Assembly: GCA_965206355.1 (NCBI GenBank)
Contig: OZ242212.1
Span: forward strand, 1,364,001 to 1,428,000
Source of the DNA: Spongiihabitans sp965206355
GTDB taxonomy: Bacteria > Pseudomonadota > Gammaproteobacteria > Arenicellales > Poriferihabitantaceae
Reading direction: 5' to 3'
Length of the DNA stretch: 64,000 nucleotides
The position numbers were made by a program, and so were the translations under genes. A model generated the notes under the pieces. The model was not told the DNA's origin. It made no database searches and worked only from the letters and a program-made list of their open reading frames with translations. Positions 53,256 through 62,077 of the stretch are shown one piece after another. Positions within the stretch are counted from its first letter, which is position 1, and each line of letters starts with the position of its first letter.

Positions 53256-56200
53256 GGGTGAAACTGCCAGCCGCTTTGGTTTTCTTCAAGTTGTACCGTA
53301 GCATACCGTAGTGCCACTTTGGTTAAATCGTGTTCCTTAAGCTGTTCTGCCAGTAACCCCAGAGCTTCGTTCATATCGGCGGTCAACCAGGGGGTTATTG
53401 TTGGATTATCTGGATTGTATTCAGTATAACGGATGTGCTGATTGACTGTGCCACTGTTTGACGGATCTTTCCATGCCTTCTCGGAGAATTTGAAGCTGTA
53501 GCCACGTTGTGAATTCTTGTCAGGCAGATAAATGTAATTATCCTGTTTGCGCGTTTGCAGGCGAAAAGGGCTGAGGCGTTGCAGGTGTACGCAGGCGCGG
53601 GCTGCACTGTTGTCCTGCCAATAGTCACTGACAAAATTGGGCTTTGGCGGGTTGAGCAAATCGGCCATGACTGCATGTTCCAGATCAGCCAGATACAAAT
53701 TTGGCTGCGGTTGACTGGGTTTAATGATGCGAGTGATTGAGTCGATTCGGCTTAATTGATCGCCAGTAACAAGTTCGCTCACTTTGTGGGTGTTAAGCAA
53801 AAAGTTAGGCGTCCCTTCAAAACCGGGGCGGTTGAAAACCGCTTCACCCACGCCGAGCCCGTTGCCCTTTGCCAGTGCCCTGATATTGCTATCCATGATC
53901 ATCACATTAGCCTGTTCGGCAATTTTATCCGGTCGGTGTCGCCATACGCGGCCAGCGAGCTGAATGATTGAACGCATTGAAGACGGCTCAACAATAGCCC
54001 AGTCATAATCGTGGTCTCGCCCCACTTCGGCAACCGGTGTGGCCAGAACAATAAAAATATGGTGCTGAGCGGGATGACTGGTCAGAACTTCTTTGATTTC
54101 CTGGTGTTTAAAAATCGCGCCATTTTCACTGCGTTGTAAAATACGGTCGAGTCGGGCTTCCAACCTGTTGCGCAATAGCAGAAGTTGACGAGCGTGATAG
54201 CAACACAAGTGAATGTGTATATCGTTGGCAATGCTTCTACTGGCGTATATCGCCTGATTCAATTGAATCAGTGGGCGGATATTGGCCAGTCTTATCAGAC
54301 CGATACTTACTGTTTTGCCAGTTTCAGGGCAACATTCGTGATGTTGCTGGTGTGAGGATTGAGCGGCCCTCAACAGGCTATCGGCCAATGCCTTGAAATG
54401 CAATTTCTGACCTTCCGGAGCAGGCGGTAAATCGGTGGACAGGATATTGGCTTGGCGTCGGACTGGTTGCTTATTTAGTTTGGCAACACGCCTGGTAACG
54501 AAACTCTGATGCAACTGAGTGAAATGGTGAGCATCTGTACAGTGGTCATACGATTGCATATTTTCATCAAACCAGGCGCAAACAACACCGTTCTGGGCAA
54601 TGTTATGATGATGGTTCCAAAGCTTTCGACCAGCCTGATAAGCATTGAATAACCCCACAATCAAATCTGGCGTGAGGGTGGCTGAAGATAGCAGAATTTT
54701 ACTGCCAAACAGACCAGCAAAATGAACCAGACGAGACAATGCCGGTAAATCGGTTTGGTCAAAATCATCCGGCTCATCCAGTACTAAATCACTGGTTAAT
54801 AAACGCAATATCGGAGCGATATGCTTACCGCCTCGGGTGTTTTCACTGGCGTATATAAGATGGTCAACGGTGCAAGTGACGACAGGCGCGTACAGCAAAT
54901 CGCGGGCCTTTTTATCCTCAATAACAGTCCCCAATTCACTATCAACACCACCACCCTGGCCGTGCACCATGCCTTCCACCAATTCGGCCAGTGATTCGCT
55001 TCCCGTCAATTCGAATTCGTCGAGTGGTGAATTGTCGGCGGTATCGTCTTGATTGAGTTCAAATAAGGTGCGGCTGGCACTCCCGCCAACAAGAATAGCC
55101 AAACTAGCCTCATCAAGGGTCATTCTATGGCGCAGGGCTTTGCCCGTTTGCAAGGTGAGTATTCTTAAGCCAAGCGCGATAGTGAAACGTGCGCCGGTTT
55201 TCTCATTGGCTAACGCATACATGATGCGGGCATTACCCAGTGTCTTTCCGCATCCGGTTGAAGCCAGGTTAATGCCAAAAAAACCGCGTTCCTGAGACGC
55301 TGTGTTAACCACCCTGGCAAGATCATAAGCACGGTTTTGCCAACTAAAATGCCTATCGGCAGTGCGCTGGGTAAAGAGCTTGTGTTGTTCAAGGGCTGGC
55401 AATTTTAGCGCAAATTGCGGTAAAAGCCGGGCAAAGCGCGCCGTAAGCTGACCAACCCCTAAAAGATGCTCATCCAGCGCCTGTTTCTTTTTGCCGGTTT
55501 TTCTATCGGTATTAGCCGCCAATTCATCAATAAATTTGGGGTCGCCTTTAACTCGCCGTTTGTCCGCTTGGTCAAGGCTGGAATAATTATGGTCACCAAC
55601 CATCATACACGATCGTGCTAAATGCATGATAAACGGGTCGCCGATAGGCTGCGTTGCAAGTGCCATAAGTGGTGCGTGCTTTAGGGCTTTGCCGGTCCAG
55701 CGTGTTAGCTCTGATTGCCAGCTTTTGCTATACATTGGCAGGGCTTTAAATGACCAGAAGTTAGCTCTATCTTCACGTTCTTCGCAACTTCTGCTGTTTC
55801 TCACCCAGCCATCAACCGGCAGCAAATCCCGGTAGAAATCGTCGATTTTTCTGCCCAGGTAAAATGAGTATTTTTTCTCCTGGTTGCGTGAAGACGAATC
55901 AGAGTAATTCACTCCTTTATAAAATGGCAAGCGATGGTGGGTCACAATCAACCAGCCAATGAGTTGCGCCAAGGGGGGCAGCTTCGCAAAATCTGGCAGG
56001 TTTTCCTTGGTGGTACTGTCATTACCTAACACCTCTAGCCAACTCGGGTTCTCTTGCATAAACTCAGAAAAATTGGCCAAACGCTTGAGCCAGGATTCAT
56101 CATCTATGCAACCATCAATCATCGCCTGAAATAAACGCAACGAAATCCATTCGTGACGATAGGGGTCACCGTAATTTTTTTTCGCGCCTGGATTAAGTTT

Positions 56201-56602
56201 GTTTTGGAAACCCAAGGTCGCTTTGCCAATGTCGTGGAGGAGGGCGGCCAGTACAGAAACGATCTGGATACTGGCTGCGTGTTGCCAGTTATTTTCCCAG
56301 TCGCTATTTATAATATTTTTTTGTGTCCGATTCACTGGCACAACACCATCGCTACCAAACTTACCCCTATTCCCAACCACCCAAAGAAACTGCGAGCGGC
56401 TACGGCTTCTAATCCAGTGACAGGCAACGGCGGTATTTTTGCTGGCGGTTTTTCTCAGTAGTTTTTTTACCGCGTTCAATCCTTCCTTGGTAATCACGGT
56501 TTGCCAGGTGTTATCGCCGATGCGGTTGGCAAAGCTGTCCAGTACCCGCCGGGTTCGGTTGTGGGCTTTTTTCTCGCACTGTGACACGAAGGTGACCATC
56601 AT
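53231..56602 (-). CDS. cas3: Cas2-Cas3 fusion, type I-F nuclease-helicase
   Basis: 1123 residues. N-terminal Cas2-like domain (1 to about 85: MMVTFVSQCEKKAHNRTRRV ... HWIRSRSRSQFLWVVGNRG), HD nuclease (LLHDIGKATLGFQNK, about 119-133), superfamily 2 helicase with Walker A STGCGKT (about 448-454), DEPD (about 608) and motif VI QLAGRVWRH. It degrades target DNA after Cascade binding and joins Cas1 for spacer acquisition. All key motifs intact. Overlaps cas1 by 4 bp. Confidence 0.96.
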   Translation of the reverse strand: MMVTFVSQCEKKAHNRTRRVLDSFANRIGDNTWQTVITKEGLNAVKKLLRKTASKNTAVACHWIRSRSRSQFLWVVGNRGKFGSDGVVPVNRTQKNIINSDWENNWQHAASIQIVSVLAALLHDIGKATLGFQNKLNPGAKKNYGDPYRHEWISLRLFQAMIDGCIDDESWLKRLANFSEFMQENPSWLEVLGNDSTTKENLPDFAKLPPLAQLIGWLIVTHHRLPFYKGVNYSDSSSRNQEKKYSFYLGRKIDDFYRDLLPVDGWVRNSRSCEEREDRANFWSFKALPMYSKSWQSELTRWTGKALKHAPLMALATQPIGDPFIMHLARSCMMVGDHNYSSLDQADKRRVKGDPKFIDELAANTDRKTGKKKQALDEHLLGVGQLTARFARLLPQFALKLPALEQHKLFTQRTADRHFSWQNRAYDLARVVNTASQERGFFGINLASTGCGKTLGNARIMYALANEKTGARFTIALGLRILTLQTGKALRHRMTLDEASLAILVGGSASRTLFELNQDDTADNSPLDEFELTGSESLAELVEGMVHGQGGGVDSELGTVIEDKKARDLLYAPVVTCTVDHLIYASENTRGGKHIAPILRLLTSDLVLDEPDDFDQTDLPALSRLVHFAGLFGSKILLSSATLTPDLIVGLFNAYQAGRKLWNHHHNIAQNGVVCAWFDENMQSYDHCTDAHHFTQLHQSFVTRRVAKLNKQPVRRQANILSTDLPPAPEGQKLHFKALADSLLRAAQSSHQQHHECCPETGKTVSIGLIRLANIRPLIQLNQAIYASRSIANDIHIHLCCYHARQLLLLRNRLEARLDRILQRSENGAIFKHQEIKEVLTSHPAQHHIFIVLATPVAEVGRDHDYDWAIVEPSSMRSIIQLAGRVWRHRPDKIAEQANVMIMDSNIRALAKGNGLGVGEAVFNRPGFEGTPNFLLNTHKVSELVTGDQLSRIDSITRIIKPSQPQPNLYLADLEHAVMADLLNPPKPNFVSDYWQDNSAARACVHLQRLSPFRLQTRKQDNYIYLPDKNSQRGYSFKFSEKAWKDPSNSGTVNQHIRYTEYNPDNPTITPWLTADMNEALGLLAEQLKEHDLTKVALRYATVQLEENQSGWQFHPWLGFWNS

Positions 56603-57561
56603 CTGGCTTCACCTTTATTTTCATGGTGCTGCAAGGCGATGGCTTTTACCTGGTCAAACATAACGTCCAATGCTCTGTGATCGGTAAACGCTTGCAGGCA
56701 TTGCTGGCGGAACTCCTGTTCGGTGGCGCCTTCTTTGGCGCAGATAAATGACCAGGGCAACACCAGCGTGTCTTTTATCAAATCCGCCACGTCGAACACC
56801 AATGCACCGCGGCGGGTTTTGCCGTGCATGACGGCAAAGCCGTGGGGAATGCCCAGCACCCATAGCGTGGTGGCGGCCAAGCCATATGCCAGATAGTTGC
56901 CGTGGTTCAAAAAGGCATTGGCAATATCAACCGATTCTCTTTCACGCACAAAATCGCCATGTTTGGTTCTGCTGGCGGCTATTTTGTAAAGCTGTTTGGT
57001 GAGGTCGGCTTCTATTTGAAATAGTTTGCTGACTTTTTGCGCCTGTTCGATTTTGGCGCGGGTATTGTTTAGCAAAACCGTTATAGCTTCATCGTGACTG
57101 TTAAAGCCTGCGGTTATTAAATCCCGGTCTTTGGCCCATACCGTTTGCATAAACTGGATGCGTGCCGTTTGAAATTGCCTGGCCACGGCCAGACGTTTTT
57201 GTTCATCAAACCAGAAGTTCATCCAACCCTGGACATATTCGGTGGGGCGATATTCGCTTTGCGGTGACAGCCATTCGATCTCGGTGGCCATGAGCAGGGG
57301 CGTACCGCCACCGCCGCAGAAGCCCACCAGTACACCGGCTTGAGCCAGCATACGCATGGCGGCCTGGGTGATGGAGGTGCCGGTTCCCAATAGCAAACAG
57401 GTCGTATTGGCTATGGGAATATTCCAATACTGGTTTTCATTTTTGGCTTCCGTGAGATACAGCACACGCCCATCCTTCTGCATCACCCGGCATTTTTCCA
57501 GGTAGTAGATGTTGGCGCGTTTTGAATGCAGGATGGCTTTCAGGTCGGTGAGTTGTTCCAT
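56599..57561 (-). CDS. cas1: Cas1, type I-F integrase
   Basis: 320 residues, full length. Motifs of I-F Cas1: LKAILHSKRANIYYLEKCRV at the N-terminus, AGVLVGFCGGGGTPLL, and the C-terminal NHGNYLAYGLAATTLWVLGIPHGFAVMHGKTRRGALVFDVADLIKD with the catalytic His and Asp. Unlike the II-C cas1, this gene is intact, so the I-F array can probably still acquire spacers. First gene of the operon. Confidence 0.95.
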   Translation of the reverse strand: MEQLTDLKAILHSKRANIYYLEKCRVMQKDGRVLYLTEAKNENQYWNIPIANTTCLLLGTGTSITQAAMRMLAQAGVLVGFCGGGGTPLLMATEIEWLSPQSEYRPTEYVQGWMNFWFDEQKRLAVARQFQTARIQFMQTVWAKDRDLITAGFNSHDEAITVLLNNTRAKIEQAQKVSKLFQIEADLTKQLYKIAASRTKHGDFVRERESVDIANAFLNHGNYLAYGLAATTLWVLGIPHGFAVMHGKTRRGALVFDVADLIKDTLVLPWSFICAKEGATEQEFRQQCLQAFTDHRALDVMFDQVKAIALQHHENKGEAR

Positions 57562-57849
57562 ATTTTTTCCGGAAATGAGCTGCTTTCTTTATGGGAAAAA
57601 TTAGTGATTAAAAGCAGGGAATGGCTAATAGTATCAAAGTATTGTCCTTCGCATAGCTTATCTCCAAAGATACGATCAATCGCTATATCTGAAAAGAGAG
57701 GCCTGGTTACCAACCTGGATTCGAACCAGGAACCAAGAACCCGGTGATTAATAGTCACCTATTTCCTACCATTGAGCTATTGAGCATCATTTGCTGTTTC
57801 CACTATCCGACAGTATAACTGCAAACCGCGCGTGTACCGCGTATACGAT
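57562..57849. other. Spacer upstream of I-F cas1 with a degenerate tRNA-like segment
   Basis: About 290 bp; should contain the cas operon promoter on the minus strand. It includes the tRNA-like sequence at 57707-57787. No protein gene supported. Confidence 0.5.
57707..57787 (-). tRNA. Degenerate tRNA-like sequence (possible tRNA pseudogene)
   Basis: Minus strand: a perfect T arm (CCTGG TTCGAAT CCAGG) and a perfect anticodon stem (GGTGA/TCACC) with loop CTATTAA, which would give anticodon AUU (Asn codon AAU). The D stem and acceptor pair poorly, and the variable region is 12 nt. An A34 anticodon for Asn would be very unusual. More likely a decayed tRNA or a remnant of a mobile element's attachment site than a working tRNA. 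Confidence 0.45.
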
Positions 57850-57867
57850 GAGACCTTATGCACGAAA
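57850..57867 (+). mobile_element. Partial end of the MITE-like element at the repeat junction
   Basis: GAGACCTTATGCACGAAA matches the MITE terminus GAGACCTTTGCACGAAA with one inserted base. Its last bases (CACGAAA) coincide with the start of the right 462-bp repeat at 57861; the rest of the element is absent. Confidence 0.6.
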
Positions 57868-57994
57868 AAAGTGGATGCTGGAGTTATGCGATGTAATAGC
57901 AACGTTTTATCCAAAAGAAATATCAAAAATAACTGACAGAATTGATTATTTTGAGCAGACAAGATTATTTTGGCAAGAAAAACCTGATGATTGA
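57861..57994 (+). pseudogene. 3' fragment of the EcoRV-like restriction gene
   Basis: Last 44 codons plus stop of the restriction endonuclease (KKWMLELCDVIATFYPKE onwards), identical to 43625-43758. No start or catalytic core; a by-product of the duplication. Confidence 0.92.
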
Positions 57995-58322
57995 TTAAGG
58001 TATCCGGCAGACTGCGAAAAGCGACATTGTCGGTGGCTCTAATTTGTATGGTCGCCAAGCTGAAAAGTAGCTGATTAACACAACGAAGAAGCGGGGCAGG
58101 GATTAGGGTAATCAATTTCCATTTTTGGTGAGATAGTGTTTTATTCCTGCTACTACGCTGTTGACTATTCGGTACTGATGTTTCGCGCTTTGTAGTAACT
58201 TTTCTTCTCTGGGATTGGTAATGTAAGCGGTCTCGATTAAAATTGAAGGAATATCGGGGGATTTCAATACGACAAAACCTGCTTGTTCAACACGCTCGCT
58301 ATGTACCGGGCCAATCTTTTTC
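57861..58322. repeat. Right 462-bp direct repeat flanking the I-F CRISPR-Cas unit
   Basis: Identical to 43625-44086. Here the restriction-gene part is only the 3' end, while the amiC part continues into the complete gene. Confidence 0.95.
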
Positions 58323-59260
58323 AGCTCACTCAAAACCTCCCGACCAAAACGAATGCTGTCGCTTACTGTTTTTGTCATCGAAAGATCCATCAAGACCTGC
58401 GCTAGCAAAGGGTCTTTATTCGCCAAACTAACCCCGCCAACCAAGTCAGATGAATTCTCCTGATCAGCCAACCATCTTGCCACTTCGCTGGATGCGCCAC
58501 GCCGTGACAAGGCATATACGGAGGCTCCTTTTGCTTCTTTATTTTTGAACGCATCAGCATGAATCGAGATGAAAAAGTCGGCTTCAAGCTGCCGTGCAAT
58601 TCGAGTGCGTTTTCGCAAGCCGATGTAATAGTCCCCTTTTCGAGTGAGTTCGGCTCTGAGTCCGGGTTGTTTATCAATTTGTGCTTTTAGTTTTTTAGCA
58701 ATTGCCAGCACGACATTTTTTTCCTGCGATCTGCGTCCAAGCGCACCCGGATCTTCACCACCATGACCCGGATCAATGAGTACCAACAAGGTGCTTTTTT
58801 GCTTTCGAGAACGTTTCGGAATGGATGGTGTTGGCAGTTGCGCCGATTGATCGGCTTCAACTATGCTATCCTGATGATAATAATCGACAACCAAGCGGTA
58901 TTTGTATTTGGCGATTGGGGTGAGCAACTGAATGAAATAACGCACCGGTTTGTCGAGATCAAAAACCAGTCGCATAACGTCTGGTTTCGGGTGGCCGAGA
59001 CGCAGTTGTTTGATGAATTGTCCGGTAGTCCCGGGTGCCGGAACATGTGCTTTTAATTGGGTATGCGGTAAATCAATCACCACTCGATCAGGATTTCTCA
59101 GCGTGAAAACATTAAAGGCGACCTGCTTGTCCATATCAAAAACAATTCGTGATCGTTGCGGGGCATGCCACATACGAATATCATTGACCACTGCTGCCTG
59201 GACAAGCTCGCCATGACCCAGTAACAGACTGATAATCAGTAGTTGATAGAGTTTAGTCAT
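58112..59260 (-). CDS. amiC: N-acetylmuramoyl-L-alanine amidase (AmiC/AmiB-type)
   Basis: 382 residues. Signal peptide (KLYQLLIISLLLGHGELVQA), AMIN domain (about 25-120) for septal targeting, and a zinc-dependent Amidase_3 domain with VLIDPGHGGEDPGALG (His), QEKNVVLAIAKKL (Glu), FFISIHADAF (His) and PSILIETAYITNPREE (Glu). Cleaves peptidoglycan stem peptides during daughter-cell separation. It overlaps tsaE by 8 bp. Its 3' end is the part copied at 43876-44086. Confidence 0.95.
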   Translation of the reverse strand: MTKLYQLLIISLLLGHGELVQAAVVNDIRMWHAPQRSRIVFDMDKQVAFNVFTLRNPDRVVIDLPHTQLKAHVPAPGTTGQFIKQLRLGHPKPDVMRLVFDLDKPVRYFIQLLTPIAKYKYRLVVDYYHQDSIVEADQSAQLPTPSIPKRSRKQKSTLLVLIDPGHGGEDPGALGRRSQEKNVVLAIAKKLKAQIDKQPGLRAELTRKGDYYIGLRKRTRIARQLEADFFISIHADAFKNKEAKGASVYALSRRGASSEVARWLADQENSSDLVGGVSLANKDPLLAQVLMDLSMTKTVSDSIRFGREVLSELKKIGPVHSERVEQAGFVVLKSPDIPSILIETAYITNPREEKLLQSAKHQYRIVNSVVAGIKHYLTKNGN

Positions 59261-59702
59261 TCAGAGAATGACTGTTGTGGTTGGTTATGGTAACTTCGCG
59301 ACCCGTTTGTGTATAGCGAATAATAATGTCATAGTCCGGAGCAGGTAAAATACCATCGCCACGATCCGGCCATTCAATCAGGCTAATTGTCTCAGGGGTC
59401 ATCATATCTCGAATTCCGATCATCTCTAAATCTTCGTGGCATTTTAGTCGATACAAATCGAAATGATAAATATATCGTTGGTTGACAAGATAAGGTTCAA
59501 CTAAAGTGTAAGTCGGGCTGGAGACGATGCCATCAAAGCCGAGCCCAGATAATATCCCCCGAATCAGGGTGGTTTTACCGGCACCAAGCGGCCCTGACAA
59601 AAACAAGACGCTACCAGATTCAGAATGACTAATCAGGCGGCTACCCCATGATCGCCCCAAATGCAGCATTGCTGCTGCACTGTCAATATCAATACTGGGC
59701 AT
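59253..59702 (-). CDS. tsaE: tRNA threonylcarbamoyladenosine biosynthesis ATPase TsaE
   Basis: 149 residues. Walker A SGPLGAGKTTLIRGIL, SSPTYTLVEPY, YHFDLYRL and LIEWPDRGDGILP are the TsaE hallmarks. Works with TsaB/TsaD to make t6A37 in tRNAs reading ANN codons. The tsaE-amiC pair is common in gammaproteobacteria. Confidence 0.96.
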   Translation of the reverse strand: MPSIDIDSAAAMLHLGRSWGSRLISHSESGSVLFLSGPLGAGKTTLIRGILSGLGFDGIVSSPTYTLVEPYLVNQRYIYHFDLYRLKCHEDLEMIGIRDMMTPETISLIEWPDRGDGILPAPDYDIIIRYTQTGREVTITNHNSHSLND

Positions 59703-60176
59703 GAAACTGCTTCAATACCGCCACAAGATCACCTGCGTCAAAGTAACCCACATCCAAACAACTGTCGGTAAAATGATTTTGATTGCTTTGCACGACAGAA
59801 TATTCTCTTCATCTAGGGGCAGTCAGACGGGGGAAACGTTGATGAGATATCAGAGTATAGAGGCAATGATGTTATCATAGCTTTTATACCTGAACGAATA
59901 AATAAGTCATTTTTTGTCGCAGGTAGAACGTATTTTCAGGAAAAAATTGCCCTAAAATAGACGACTATCATACGGAATACCAAAGATGTGCTGGAATAGT
60001 GTGTTGTCAGGATTGACACTGCTTTGGTTTTGCTTATATATTTTGATTGTGTCGGTCTGGGTAGCTCGACGCTGGGCATGATCGGGAGGAACGGTGCAGG
60101 CATTAGATATTGGAATGTTTAAGATATTGATGCATGGGATATTGTTTTTTAACTTTAGCTTTAGCGAGATTTGACA
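59703..60176. other. Intergenic region between tsaE and the corrinoid gene set
   Basis: About 470 bp, AT-rich, without a frame I can support. It should carry the promoter for the plus-strand corrinoid operon; no riboswitch-like cobalamin box is apparent by eye. Confidence 0.4.
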
Positions 60177-60872
60177 ATGGTAGATGAACACGACGATGAT
60201 CTGGATTTAGCGACGTTACCTGACGACGAGCTTGTCGAACAAATGCACGATGATCTTTATGACGGGTTACGTGATGAAATTATAGAAGGCACTAATATCC
60301 TGCTTGAACGTGGCTGGGCAGCGACCAAAGTTCTTGACAATGCACTGGTAGAAGGCATGCGTATTGTCGGCATCGATTTTCGTGACGGCATTCTATTTGT
60401 CCCCGAAGTGTTGATGTCGGCGAATGCCATGAAAGGCGGCATGGAAATTCTCCGACCCTTGCTGGCCGAAACGGGTGCGGAACCGATTGGCAAAATGATT
60501 ATTGGCACGGTGAAAGGCGATATTCATGACATCGGCAAAAATCTGGTTGCGATGATGATGGAGGGCGCAGGTTTTGAAGTGATCAATCTCGGCATAGATA
60601 ATCCAGTGGAAAATTATCTTGTAGCCATCGAAGAACACAAGCCCGATATTATTGGTATGTCGGCATTGTTGACGACGACCATGCCTTATATGAAGGTGGT
60701 TATAGACACCCTAGTCGAAAAGGGCATGCGTGATGACTATATTGTGTTGGTTGGTGGCGCACCACTGAACGAGGAATTTAGTGCGGCGATAGGTGCTGAC
60801 GCATATTGTCGGGATGCGGCGGTGGCAGTAGAAACGGCTCAGGCAAAAATGTCAGAAAAACGCGCTGCCTGA
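60177..60872 (+). CDS. Corrinoid (cobalamin-binding) methyltransferase protein
   Basis: 231 residues from the ATG at 60177 (an in-frame TTG two codons earlier is less likely). Helical cap domain (about 15-100) with LVEGMRIVGIDFRDGILFVPEVLMSANAMKGG, then a B12-binding Rossmann domain with the cobalt-ligand motif GDIHDIGKN (His117), INLGIDNP and VLVGGAPL. Such proteins (MtbC/MttC type) shuttle a methyl group from a methylated amine or betaine to tetrahydrofolate through the methyltransferase at 62078. The cognate substrate:corrinoid methyltransferase is not in the window. Confidence 0.93.
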   Translation: MVDEHDDDLDLATLPDDELVEQMHDDLYDGLRDEIIEGTNILLERGWAATKVLDNALVEGMRIVGIDFRDGILFVPEVLMSANAMKGGMEILRPLLAETGAEPIGKMIIGTVKGDIHDIGKNLVAMMMEGAGFEVINLGIDNPVENYLVAIEEHKPDIIGMSALLTTTMPYMKVVIDTLVEKGMRDDYIVLVGGAPLNEEFSAAIGADAYCRDAAVAVETAQAKMSEKRAA

Positions 60873-60900
60873 TGGATTGCCAAGACATCACCTGATACCG

Positions 60901-61596
60901 ATGCCCGCTCGAATTGAATTGCAGGCTGTCGCTTCCGCTCATCGGCATTCCTCAGGCAGTGTCGGCGAGAACGATGTTGCGCGTCAACAGGTGCTGGTAC
61001 TTGCCTGTGGTGCATTGGCACACGATCTGGTTCGTGTAAAACAACTCAATCAATGGCAACAGATGGACATTCAGTGCCTGCCAGCAGAATTGCACAACTA
61101 TCCGCATAAAATTCCTGCCGCAGTGGAAAGCAAAATCATAGAAAATCAACATAAGTATAAAAATATTTTTGTTGCATATTCGGATTGTGGCACGGGCGGG
61201 TTGTTGGATGCAGTATTACAACGCTATGGAGTTGAACGATTGCCCGGAGCGCATTGCTATGAAATGTTTTCCGGCAAAGCTAAGTTTAAGCAATTGCATG
61301 AGGCAGAAATAGGCACCTTTTATCTAACCGATTTTCTCGCCATACATTTCGACCGCCTGATTATCAAGGGTCTGGGGCTGGATAGATTTCCACAGCTAAA
61401 AATTCAATTTTTCGGCAATTATCGAAAAATGATCTATCTCGCCCAACTCGATGACATGGAAATAGATAAAAAAGCCCGTAGTGCGGCAAATTATCTGGGG
61501 CTGGAATACCAACGAGTTTTGACTCATGATCAACAGCTTGAATCTGCTTTGTCGGTGCAAATTGGCCGTGTCCAACCCACATCAGCGGCTTCATGA
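60901..61596 (+). CDS. DUF1638-family protein
   Basis: About 231 residues from the ATG at 60901; a TTG at 60877 is an alternative start. Core segments: VLVLACGALAHDLVRVKQLNQW, AELHNYPHKIPAAVESKI, FVAYSDCGTGGLLDAVLQRYGVERLPGAHCYEMFSG. It has no established biochemical function but recurs next to corrinoid methyltransferase genes; conserved Cys residues suggest metal or corrinoid handling (inference). Confidence 0.85.
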   Translation: MPARIELQAVASAHRHSSGSVGENDVARQQVLVLACGALAHDLVRVKQLNQWQQMDIQCLPAELHNYPHKIPAAVESKIIENQHKYKNIFVAYSDCGTGGLLDAVLQRYGVERLPGAHCYEMFSGKAKFKQLHEAEIGTFYLTDFLAIHFDRLIIKGLGLDRFPQLKIQFFGNYRKMIYLAQLDDMEIDKKARSAANYLGLEYQRVLTHDQQLESALSVQIGRVQPTSAAS

Positions 61597-61626
61597 ACCA
61601 ATTTGAGGGTTTATTGAGGACTGATA

Positions 61627-61941
61627 ATGGCTAAACTGATAACCGTTTATTGGCGGGATATTCCCGCTCAAGTGATGGCGAAGGAGCGTCGTCAATCTGA
61701 AAAGATTGAGTTAAGCGAACGCTTTGCTGATGCCATTGATCGAGCGGCGATGCGTGCCGGATTGATTGGTTCGGATGCGTATCTTCAAGCATGGAGAAGA
61801 GAAACCGAAAACTGTGGTGATGATTTGTGTGCTGAAGTGCAAGCAGCGGCCGCCCGCTTGGAAGCCGCCTATGACAAAGAGCGGCTAATGGCACTGATTC
61901 GTAATCAAGGTAGTGAGCTTGAAGATACCACTCAATCCTGA
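61627..61941 (+). CDS. Small 'virulence factor' family protein of corrinoid clusters
   Basis: 104 residues: KLITVYWRDIPAQVMAKERRQ, RFADAIDRAAMRAGLIGSDAYLQAWRRE, then an amphipathic helix ending in LEAAYDKERLMAL. This matches the poorly characterised family annotated as virulence factor, which is commonly linked to DUF1638 and methyl-THF methyltransferase genes. The name says little about function. A GAGGACTG site precedes the ATG. Confidence 0.75.
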   Translation: MAKLITVYWRDIPAQVMAKERRQSEKIELSERFADAIDRAAMRAGLIGSDAYLQAWRRETENCGDDLCAEVQAAAARLEAAYDKERLMALIRNQGSELEDTTQS

Positions 61942-62077
61942 TTGGTTCAGGTTTTGTTGAGCGGTGTTGCAGCGATAAACAGGCACGACAATATCTAACG
62001 GCCAACGCCTGTTAATGTGATTCTGGAAAGCATTTCCAGTGACTATTTATCTAACAATTTTGACAGAGTAAATAAGT

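Noticed and set aside
59952..60191. 79-codon minus-strand frame before the corrinoid gene
   Set aside because: No recognisable pattern, runs into the corrinoid gene antisense and lies in an AT-rich promoter-like region.
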